Shown here one piece after another: positions 1-7,381 of a DNA stretch of 10,656 bases. The position numbers and the translations under genes were made by a program. Source of the stretch: CAVPRW01 sp046727435 [NCBI: bacterium] (lineage in GTDB: Bacteria > Tectomicrobia > Entotheonellia > J063); assembly GCA_046727435.1 (NCBI GenBank), contig JBKPCR010000064.1, positions 1 through 10,656 on the forward strand. Reading direction: 5' to 3'. The first letter of the stretch is position 1. Each line of letters starts with the position of its first letter. Below the pieces are notes generated by a model that saw only the letters and a list, made by a program, of their open reading frames with translations, was not told where the DNA came from and searched no databases.

Positions 1-305
1 GCTGAGGCCCACGTTGCGCTGATTGAGGCGCAACAATTTCTTGAGGCCGTACGATCCCTGCTGCCCGCAGAGATCTGCGACGTGGCATCCGATCGTGAGG
101 CCAACCCTGATGTGGGAGAACAGGAGCGATAATGGGAGGCAGGACACTCGCAAGCGAGGATCAAGGTGGGTCACGTCGAGAGCAAAGGCAGGTATGCACT
201 ATTTGACCACACGGGCTTCATGCTCCTCGATGAACTCTCCATGGCTCGCTCAGACCATGGCACCTGTGGTTTTGAGGTTGATGTCCCTCAGTTCGTTGTC
301 CACCG
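1..305. other. Window edge with no confidently identified gene
   Basis: I cannot name a gene here. On the plus strand, frame 1 is open from the window edge to a TAA at 130-132. It reads like the amphipathic tail of a protein (for example ALIEAQQFLEAVRSLLPAEI), so a gene end entering from the left is possible. On the minus strand, a GTG at 303-301 follows a GGAGGG ribosome-binding-like sequence at the end of the transporter remnant. It opens a short frame (MDNELRDINLKTTGAMV) that meets a TGA after 17 codons, with a further 15 open codons behind it. Both readings are weak and neither matches a family I know. Confidence 0.25.
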
Positions 306-605
306 TTATCCCTCCATCGCCGCGGCCCTGCCACGTGACTCACTCACCGTCGCCAACAGCATGAGTCCGGCCACAAAGAACAGCACGGTGGATAAGATAG
401 CCAACCTCTGATTGCCTGCGGTCAGGTAGGTGATCAGCCCATAGCTCAGCGGCCCGACGATCGCCGCGAGCTTGCCTGCCAGCCCCCACAGCCCAAAAAA
501 CTCGGCGGCACGCCATGGGGGCGCCAATTGGCCCACCAGCGCCCGGCCACTGGCCTGGCTTGAGCCCAGCGCGATGCCGACTAGATTGGCGACGAGGATG
601 AAAGC
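306..605 (-). pseudogene. C-terminal remnant of an MFS transporter (UMF1/Atg22-like)
   Basis: A minus-strand frame of about 99 residues stays open from the edge of the CRISPR array at 605 down to a TAA at 308-306. It contains the segment SSQASGRALVGQLAPPWRAA followed by EFFGLWGLAGKLAAIVGPLSYG, and then a hydrophobic helix (LAILSTVLFFVAGLMLLATV). This pattern is typical of the last two or three membrane helices of UMF1-type major facilitator superfamily permeases. Full members have around 420 residues or more, so most of the protein is absent. Reading upstream, the frame enters the CRISPR repeat and hits TGA within two codons, so no start exists. The transporter gene appears to have been cut by a rearrangement that placed the array here. 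The substrate cannot be told. The family call is good and the remnant status is clear. Confidence 0.82.
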
Positions 606-1231
606 GCTTCAATGGGGCCGCAGCCTTGGGAGCTGCGGAAACACGGCTGAATATCGTGCGGTTGGATCAGATTGCTATTGCTTCAATGGGGCCGCAGCCT
701 CGGGAGCTGCGGAAACGCGCCTGGAAGGACTGATTCATGAGCCCGGCGAACCCAGCTTCAATGGGGCCGCAGCCTTGGGAGCTGCGGAAACGGATCTGGC
801 GTCTGCACGTCTTCATCAGCCATGATGGCTTCAATGGGGCCGCAGCCTTGGGAGCTGCGGAAACTGGCCTTGAGCCGCACCGGGATCATGCTGCGCGCGC
901 TTCAATGGGGCCGCAGCCTTGGGAGCTGCGGAAACAGCCCGAAAGCCGCGTTTGCGCATAATGCTGGTGAGGCTTCAATGGGGCCGCAGCCTTGGGAGCT
1001 GCGGAAACCTCCAGCAGCAGGAGGATGAAGAAGCCTTGTGAAAAGCTTCAATGGGGCCGCAGCCTTGGGAGCTGCGGAAACCATGAGCGTGAGCACCCGC
1101 GAGAGGCAGAACATGCCAGCTTCAATGGGGCCGCAGCCTTGGGAGCTGCGGAAACATGCACCCCGTAGTAAGGCGCATACAAGCAATATTCTCGGCTTCA
1201 ATGGGGCCGCAGCCTTGGGAGCTGCGGAAAC
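606..1231 (-). CRISPR. CRISPR array, nine 37-nt repeats and eight spacers
   Basis: The repeats lie at 606-642, 680-716, 755-791, 828-864, 899-935, 972-1008, 1045-1081, 1119-1155 and 1195-1231. Spacers are 34-39 nt. Read on the minus strand, which is the cas gene strand, each repeat begins GTTTCCGCAGC and ends CCCCATTGAAGC. Inside it, CCGCAGC and GCTGCGG form a perfect 7-bp stem around a 7-nt loop. The last eight bases, ATTGAAGC, match the usual type I 5' crRNA handle left by Cas6-type cleavage, which supports minus-strand transcription. The leader is therefore at the high-coordinate end, where an AT-rich gene-free stretch lies. All repeats are identical except one base at 701. Spacer targets cannot be identified by reading. 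Confidence 0.98.
680..716 (-). repeat. Variant CRISPR repeat (single base change at 701)
   Basis: This is the second repeat from the leader-distal end and the only one that differs from the other eight. The plus strand has C at 701 where the others have T. In the transcribed direction the change falls in the hairpin loop (TCCCGAG instead of TCCCAAG) and leaves the stem and the 3' handle intact. Drift at the old end of an array is expected and supports the leader being at the opposite end. Confidence 0.9.
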
Positions 1232-1600
1232 GGCCCTCGCTCTTCACGCTGTAAAAACAGTTGGTTGCGAGGACCTTTGCGAGAGCCCTTCTCCTGGGGC
1301 TTTGCCGCACTCGACTGGAGCACAATCGGAGATAGCCATCGGATAGCTAAATTCCCGAAAAAATTATAGAAATCTTATACGCGAGGGGTGGGCACATATC
1401 CATTATCACGAAACCGCTCGCGCAGTCGTTGACGTAAAACCTGCACGAATTTTCGGTTTTCAAAGAGCGCCTCAAAACACTAAGAAAATAGAAAATTAAA
1501 AGAGAAAGTAACCAAAGAGAACATAACGCTTACGAAATTACTCAAATCGTATGTTCCCATCAACCCCACCTTTTATTGAGAAAACCTAAGCCCTATCTCG
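1232..1600 (-). promoter_or_regulatory. CRISPR leader and probable array promoter region
   Basis: This gene-free stretch lies between the leader-proximal repeat (ending at 1231) and the csb2 side. About 1340-1600 is clearly richer in A and T than its surroundings, as is usual for CRISPR leaders. Close to the array, the minus strand carries two copies of CTCGCAA (plus-strand TTGCGAG at 1265-1271 and 1277-1283) spaced 12 bp start to start. These could be docking motifs for the adaptation machinery. A TATAAT-like hexamer is present on the minus strand near 1357-1362, but I see no good -35 element at the right distance, so the exact promoter is open. The leader role is inferred from position, composition and repeat orientation. 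Confidence 0.65.
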
Positions 1601-1903
1601 GCTTCTATAATAGGGAATGATCGGTCACGACCGTGGTCTGGTCGCAGCGGACGGGCATGGTGCATAGCAACTTGCACGTAATTGGTCGGCCGAATAGCTG
1701 TGGGAATTTCGCCTGCCCGCAGCCTATCTTTGCCGCTATACCTACGAATTGATCGTTCACCAAGCTATCACATCTCTTTGTACGCTCGTCAGTCAATGGC
1801 ATGAGATTCGAGGGCGGGCTTTCGAACAGTTAGACTGCCCTATCTCAGCCGCCCATAGGCCTCCGATACGACTTCCTATGTAGAGACCTTACAGAGTCCA
1901 CAT
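1601..1903. other. Intergenic stretch between leader and csb2 end, nothing recognised
   Basis: No convincing gene is seen. A 65-codon minus-strand open frame (1802-1605) has no familiar motif and I do not call it. A small inverted repeat, CGGTC-AC-GACCG, sits at 1622-1633. It has no following T run in either direction, so it is not an obvious terminator. The stretch may be spacer DNA or the remains of something unrecognisable. Confidence 0.4.
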
Positions 1904-3454
1904 TCAGGCCATTGCCGGCAGGAATAGCCCCAAGCCGAAGTGACAAGCATACCCGAGGCAGATCGGCCCGCACACCGGCTCAGGAAACTCTATCGCAAAG
2001 CCATACCCTAGGCCCTGCCCACGGCTTCCGCCGCCGAACAGCCGCTCCCGGCGGAATTCAATCCAGCGGATGGACCGGTCTTTGAACTCACACCGTGGTA
2101 TTGACTTCACACCGACAGGTTTCGGAAACCCTCGCCGTTGCAACTCGCCATAGAGCTGCTCAAGCGGTGTTTCCCGATTTCGGCCGCGGGTCTTTTCATG
2201 ACGCGGCGGGACAAACGGTGTGTGGGATCGCCAATACCGCCATCGACTGAAGGTCGATGGATCTTTCCAGTCATGTCGACCGCCGACGCCCAACAAGACC
2301 AGCTGCAGATCGGGTTTACCTCCGACCTGACGGAGTCGACGGAAGGCATCCAGTGCTCGCAGATCAGTTTTCTCAAAGCCCACATCCTGACCTTCCGGGT
2401 CAACGTTCCCTCGTGCATAGATGGTGAGATGATCGAGACGCCCATCGCCATCCTCATCAGTGGGGAGATAAAAGGCGTGGCGGTGGTCTTGAAGCGGTAT
2501 GCCCTCCGGCATCTTGCCGCTGAAGATCATCGATGTTCTTCCATAATTCTGCTTGCCGTAGATGCCCTGCAGATGTCGACGCGCCAGCTCTGCCAGCGAG
2601 AGCGTTTCCTGCCGCAGCGGTAACACCGTGCCATCAAGCGCATAGCGGGCTGCGAGGTAAGACCTGCCCCGGCGCTGCGTCTGCCGATATGTGGCCTGCA
2701 CCGCGAAGGCATCCGCTGGCCGGAGATAGGTCACCCAACATGACCCTGGAGGATCGCTCCAACTCTCGGCATGTAGGTCTGCTGTCTCGGCGAGTAAGTT
2801 CCAGGGTGGATCGGGGCGTCTTGCTCTTGTGTAGTCCCATTGGTTCCACCGTACAGGGCAGGGGGCGAGCACGCGCACAGGTTCTTTCCCTTCTGATATG
2901 TCGCTGCCGTTGAGGGGAATACAATTCGTTTTGGCCAGTGCGTTACCGGTCGTTTTGTCGAGTCGAGTCCAAACACGGTTCTCATATAGTTCCCAGTCCT
3001 GGCTCAGCCGCGCCGTGCACCAGGATTCGGCCCGGCCGAAGTAATTGAGCTGTGCAAGCACGAGTTGAAGCATCTCTTCCTCGCATGCGTCAAGAGTGGC
3101 TATTGGCCAGAGGAAGACCACCTCGGCGTTGGGGTCGAGCGCCACAAACGCGTCGAAGACCAAGGTTTTATCCTGCGGTCCCTTCTTGAACCACGGCATG
3201 TAGTGGCGAGTATGACCAAGCGATGCCGGTGGCAGAGAGAATAAGGGAGGCGCGGTCAACTTCGCGAGGACAGTGGGCATGATGATATTGGCGGACGGCT
3301 CATCCGTAAGCTTCCGTTTCCACACGGCCACCAGGGCCCGGAGCAACCGCCACGGCGAGGGTGGCCACTCGGGCACTCCTTCATTGACGTGATGTCCCCA
3401 TAGGGTGCTATGTATGCGACCTGCGGGAAAGGCAATGGCAATGGCGACCGCCAT
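1904..3454 (-). CDS. csb2: Csb2, type I-G Cas5-Cas6 fusion (GSU0054-like)
   Basis: This 516-residue protein is the type I-G Csb2, a fusion that acts both as the Cas5-like subunit at the crRNA 5' end and as the Cas6-like nuclease that cuts the pre-crRNA repeat. The N-terminal Cas5-like half shows the family signature at about residues 12-40 (GRIHSTLWGHHVNEG, then PEWPPSPWRLLRALVA). YFGRAESWC follows near 140-150. The C-terminal half contains DHRHAFYLPTDEDGDG near 320-340, with histidines that may serve catalysis, then WRSHTPFVPPRH. It ends in a glycine-rich segment at about 478-514 (GLGYGFAIEF, CHFGLGLFLPA), as expected of a Cas6-like RAMP fold. The ATG at 3454-3452 has AAAGGAG six bases upstream and lies 3 nt after the cas7 stop, so it is probably translated in series with cas7. 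The gene appears complete and is the last cas gene before the array. Confidence 0.95.
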   Translation of the reverse strand: MAVAIAIAFPAGRIHSTLWGHHVNEGVPEWPPSPWRLLRALVAVWKRKLTDEPSANIIMPTVLAKLTAPPLFSLPPASLGHTRHYMPWFKKGPQDKTLVFDAFVALDPNAEVVFLWPIATLDACEEEMLQLVLAQLNYFGRAESWCTARLSQDWELYENRVWTRLDKTTGNALAKTNCIPLNGSDISEGKEPVRVLAPCPVRWNQWDYTRARRPDPPWNLLAETADLHAESWSDPPGSCWVTYLRPADAFAVQATYRQTQRRGRSYLAARYALDGTVLPLRQETLSLAELARRHLQGIYGKQNYGRTSMIFSGKMPEGIPLQDHRHAFYLPTDEDGDGRLDHLTIYARGNVDPEGQDVGFEKTDLRALDAFRRLRQVGGKPDLQLVLLGVGGRHDWKDPSTFSRWRYWRSHTPFVPPRHEKTRGRNRETPLEQLYGELQRRGFPKPVGVKSIPRCEFKDRSIRWIEFRRERLFGGGSRGQGLGYGFAIEFPEPVCGPICLGYACHFGLGLFLPAMA

Positions 3455-3457
3455 GAT

Positions 3458-4507
<1,050 letters not shown>

Positions 4508-6793
4508 TTATAGAGCTGTTTCTACTCGTTCCTCAGCTGCTGGACGAAGGGCTCGCCTTCCTAGTCGCAGAGAGTCACTACTGGGGAATAGCAGGGCTGC
4601 GGTTAGACGCACAGCGGAGAGGTGTGCACCCACGCTGATATGCCGGCGTATGCCTTCGGACGTTGGGCCTGGCATCGGCACAAGACCTACCGCCCGCAAC
4701 CGACGAACCGCGATCGCATAAGCTCCCTCCACGTCAGCAGCCCTCAAGCGGCCGAGGATCTCAGGCTCGGGCTTGATGGCGATGCTCTCTCCGTCGCTTG
4801 GCCAGGATAATTTCTGAGGTAAGAATAAGAGCTTGAGCAGGGCATAAGCGTATGGAATAGGTAAACTATGTCTGGGCGGTGCCGTCAACAGTCGAATAGG
4901 CTCGCGCCAATCCTGTTCGCTATCGATCAGGAGCAAGCCCCAGAGAAAATCCTCGATCCGGCGGTCGTCTGTGTCTCCATCCAAGAATTTGGAGACATCA
5001 ACCAGCGACACCTTGACACGGCTATCGAGGGGGAGATCTTGGAGGCCTGCCCGGCCAGCGTCCATTACACGCCGCGTGAGCACGGCGATCAGATTGTGGC
5101 ACAGATCGGCCTCCGACCAGACGACCATGCGGTTCCCTTCAGCCCATATCCAGCGAGAGCGCCGACGTTCGACCGACTCCAGGTTGAGCCTGATATCCCC
5201 AACAAGATGCGCGCGATCACCACGAATTGAGGCCAGGGACAATGCTAGACGATACTCTGCAGAGCCATCGTCGCAGGCAGTGATCCAGGCAGGGGAGAGA
5301 GGCGGGACGGGACTTATACGCCGTTCGTCCCTGAAACGCTCCCCGTTGGCCAGTTCACGTTCCGCTTCACCGAGTGCACAGAGAATCTGAGCCATGCGCG
5401 GCTTGCCACCATAGCGGCAAAAGTCGAAGATGGCCGCATCAATACGGCGTAAAGCAGCAGCAAAACGCGGTGGGGTGGCCTCTCCGCGACAGGCCCGGCG
5501 GAATCTGTCCAACCATGCATCGATATGTTGGAGGAGCTCAACTTGCGGTTGTCCGATCACGTTGAACCGACCTAGTGAAATAGCCGTATTGTAATTCTCA
5601 CCTCCGACGCGTCCTCTGACAATTCCATAGCGCACAAACGCATCAATACCGGCATCAATCCCCAATCCAGCCACAGCTCGGGCGAAATCAGTCCCATTCT
5701 TGACTGGGCGCTTCCCGACTTCTGCTCGACCCTCCGCAAAGAGCAGCATAAGCTCGGTGAGACTCACCAGCCGTTCCCACAGGGGCAACCATACTTCATA
5801 TTGCCCCGATTCCTTGGCAACGGAGGTCCCATAGCCCGTTGATACCAGGCGGACGGAGAATGGAAATGCCGGTAATTCGCCCAGGTTTGCACTGTGACGC
5901 CGCACCACGGCCCCCGCAAGACACAATGTGCCTTCGAGAGCCAGGATGAAATTCCAAGGATTGAGTAGCGCATCGCGCTCCATGCCCTGTCCAGCGTTGG
6001 GGCCTCCGACAGCACCTGAGTCAAAGAGCGATGCCGTTCTTCCTGGTTTCAAGGCTGGAGCAGGGGAGCCGACGAGCGCACTGCTTAGAGAACCATCGTC
6101 ACCCCCCGTCGACAGTTGCGGCCCTTTGGCCCTCTGCCCTCCGGCCCCAGACCTTTGACGACGCTGAGCATCAAAGTCTGGAAGACAGTCCCAGAGATTT
6201 TGCATAAAATTATCCGAGAAGTGTGTGTTGCCGTCGCTTCCCCCTCCACTTCCTAAGAGGGCGTTAAATGTAAGGCTATCCGCTTCGATGATCGCGGCGG
6301 CGTCGATCCAGGGGACCAGAGAGTCGGAAAGGCTTGCGCGAATGCTGGCTAAGAACCTTGCCTTGTTTCTTTTCCCTTTGTTGCCTTCGATGTCGGCCTT
6401 TTGCTTGATGCCCAGATCACTCATCGTCTTCAGGGTCACGCGGATCGCCTGGCGGTATGGTTCCAGTCGCTCGGACTCTGATGCGAGAAAGGCCTCAACC
6501 ACCTTCGATCCTGTGGGTGCCTTCGTGAACGGTCCACTATCACCACTGCTGTTGACTCTGAAAAAATCGCTGCCACTCCATGGCACGACGAGCGGCGTCG
6601 GTTTGTAGTTTTCCCGAAAGAATCTTAATAGTGCAGCTTCATCGAACGTTGATGAGAGGACAAAAACCCCACCGCGCCAAGCCCCACGGGTTTCCGAATC
6701 TGCCTGTTCTGCGACCAGGCGCAAGACACCCAACGCCTTTAGGTACGACATCAACGGCTCCGGGGTGCAGCCATGGAGCATTATCTCGGGCAT
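4508..6793 (-). CDS. csx17: Csx17, large (Cas8-like) subunit of type I-G
   Basis: This 761-residue protein matches Csx17 (Cas8u2), the large subunit that in type I systems recognises the PAM and helps open target DNA. The start at ATG 6793 is chosen because the protein then begins MPEIMLHGCTPEPLMSYLKA, the typical family N-terminus. It is preceded by GGGGAGG eight bases upstream. A longer frame upstream only runs antisense through the toxin-antitoxin genes. Other family-like stretches are NPWNFILALEG with AGAVVRRH in the middle and a C-terminus ending in LTAALLFP and RRALRP. A Gly/Ser/Ala-rich linker precedes NPWNFILALEG. No frameshift or stop is visible, and the length fits the family. It lies 24 nt before cas7. 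It is cut off from cas3, its likely former neighbour, by the oppositely oriented toxin-antitoxin pair. Confidence 0.93.
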   Translation of the reverse strand: MPEIMLHGCTPEPLMSYLKALGVLRLVAEQADSETRGAWRGGVFVLSSTFDEAALLRFFRENYKPTPLVVPWSGSDFFRVNSSGDSGPFTKAPTGSKVVEAFLASESERLEPYRQAIRVTLKTMSDLGIKQKADIEGNKGKRNKARFLASIRASLSDSLVPWIDAAAIIEADSLTFNALLGSGGGSDGNTHFSDNFMQNLWDCLPDFDAQRRQRSGAGGQRAKGPQLSTGGDDGSLSSALVGSPAPALKPGRTASLFDSGAVGGPNAGQGMERDALLNPWNFILALEGTLCLAGAVVRRHSANLGELPAFPFSVRLVSTGYGTSVAKESGQYEVWLPLWERLVSLTELMLLFAEGRAEVGKRPVKNGTDFARAVAGLGIDAGIDAFVRYGIVRGRVGGENYNTAISLGRFNVIGQPQVELLQHIDAWLDRFRRACRGEATPPRFAAALRRIDAAIFDFCRYGGKPRMAQILCALGEAERELANGERFRDERRISPVPPLSPAWITACDDGSAEYRLALSLASIRGDRAHLVGDIRLNLESVERRRSRWIWAEGNRMVVWSEADLCHNLIAVLTRRVMDAGRAGLQDLPLDSRVKVSLVDVSKFLDGDTDDRRIEDFLWGLLLIDSEQDWREPIRLLTAPPRHSLPIPYAYALLKLLFLPQKLSWPSDGESIAIKPEPEILGRLRAADVEGAYAIAVRRLRAVGLVPMPGPTSEGIRRHISVGAHLSAVRLTAALLFPSSDSLRLGRRALRPAAEERVETAL

Positions 6794-6801
6794 GCTATAA
6801 T
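6793..6801 (+). promoter_or_regulatory. Extended -10 promoter for the toxin-antitoxin pair, over the csx17 start
   Basis: The plus strand reads TGCTATAAT, a perfect extended -10 element (TG-N-TATAAT). Transcription would begin near 6808 and reach the antitoxin GTG at 6859 after about 50 bases. No clear -35 hexamer is visible, which extended -10 promoters can tolerate. The element overlaps the csx17 start codon (6793-6791) and the spacer to its ribosome binding site (6802-6806) on the other strand. Regulator or polymerase binding here could therefore affect csx17 expression. The match is seen; the activity is inferred. Confidence 0.5.
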
Positions 6802-6806
6802 CCTCC
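6802..6806 (-). promoter_or_regulatory. csx17 ribosome binding site
   Basis: GGAGG on the minus strand lies eight bases before the ATG at 6793 and fixes the csx17 start within an otherwise longer open frame. Confidence 0.75.
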
Positions 6807-6858
6807 CCGATAAGGCAACACAAGATCAGACATCCCGACGCATGAAAGGAAATTGCCT

Positions 6859-7134
6859 GTGGAGACACGAACGCTCGCCACAAAACTACCAGTCGATCTG
6901 GCCGAGAGCCTTGATGCTGTCTGTAAACGACTGCGGCTCCAGAAGAGCTTGTTCGTTGAAGAGGCGATCCGAGAAAAGATCGAAGATCTCCTCGACGCTG
7001 AAGATCTGCGCGATGCCATGAAAGAGGCGACAGGATTCCACGCATGGGAAGAGGTCAAGGCAGAAGCCAGGAAAGAGGGCCGCAAGTCCCCTACACGATC
7101 GAAATCGAGAGCCGAGCGCGACGAGACTACCTGA
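6859..7134 (+). CDS. Ribbon-helix-helix antitoxin (CopG/RHH type)
   Basis: This 91-residue protein is probably the antitoxin of a type II toxin-antitoxin pair. Its N-terminus, ETRTLATKLPVDLAESLDAV followed by CKRLRLQKSLFVEEAIREKI, has the ribbon-helix-helix layout: a short strand with alternating polar residues, then two helices joined by a turn. Such proteins bind DNA as dimers and repress their own operon, while the C-terminal part (here AWEEVKAEA) wraps the toxin. I prefer GTG 6859 as start because AAAGGA ends eight bases upstream; a TTG at 6853 is too close to it. The last 15-20 residues are basic and unlike the usual antitoxin end, and they overlap the toxin frame. The gene is opposite in direction to all the cas genes and 65 bp from the csx17 start. 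Confidence 0.82.
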   Translation: METRTLATKLPVDLAESLDAVCKRLRLQKSLFVEEAIREKIEDLLDAEDLRDAMKEATGFHAWEEVKAEARKEGRKSPTRSKSRAERDETT

Positions 7135-7346
7135 GTCTTCCACCCGAGGTGCAGGCACGGATTAGCGATGCCATCGACGACCTCGCGACCACTCCACGCC
7201 CCCCAGGGGCCAAGCGGCTTGTCGGACAAGATGGTTACCGCCTGAGGCAGGGAGATTACCGGATTCTTTATACTGTAGATGACCAAGCACGTGTCATTCG
7301 TGTGTATCGCATTGGTCATCGACGGGACATTTATCGACGTCTCTAA
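7044..7346 (+). CDS. RelE/ParE-family toxin
   Basis: The protein belongs to the RelE/ParE toxin superfamily. The core from about residue 16 onward reads YTIEIESRARRDYLSLP, then GAKRLVGQDGYRLRQGDYRI and RVYRIGHRRDIYR, covering the usual conserved arginines and C-terminal strand. Members either cleave mRNA on the ribosome (RelE) or poison gyrase (ParE), and the sequence alone does not say which. The only standard start in frame is ATG 7044, which overlaps the antitoxin by 91 bases and lacks a ribosome binding site. Homologues usually begin at the VPYTIEI position, here GTC at 7086-7088, preceded by a GGAAAGAGG ribosome-binding-like run. A change from GTG to GTC would explain this. From that point the length is 86 residues, normal for the family. 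The gene ends 35 bp from the cas3 remnant on the other strand. Confidence 0.82.
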   Translation: MGRGQGRSQERGPQVPYTIEIESRARRDYLSLPPEVQARISDAIDDLATTPRPPGAKRLVGQDGYRLRQGDYRILYTVDDQARVIRVYRIGHRRDIYRRL

Positions 7347-7381
7347 ATGGGTCCACTGTTCTGCCGCCATTGGCCATATTC

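Noticed and set aside
1285-1310. Possible terminator hairpin (AGCCC...GGGCT) in the leader
   Set aside because: The stem is only about five base pairs and no T run follows it in either direction.
472-1346. Several open frames with a repeating MGPQPWELRK or FNGAAALGAAET motif
   Set aside because: These are translations of the 37-nt CRISPR repeats, not a repeat protein.
1605-1802. 65-codon minus-strand open frame between leader and csb2
   Set aside because: No recognisable motif, no good ribosome binding site, and it stands alone in a low-coding stretch.
2138-2623. 161-codon plus-strand open frame opposite csb2
   Set aside because: It is antisense to the conserved Csb2 coding sequence and has no features of its own.
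6794-7045. N-terminal extension of the csx17 frame up to 7045
   Set aside because: It runs antisense through the toxin-antitoxin genes and has no family similarity; the family N-terminus and a GGAGG site place the start at 6793.
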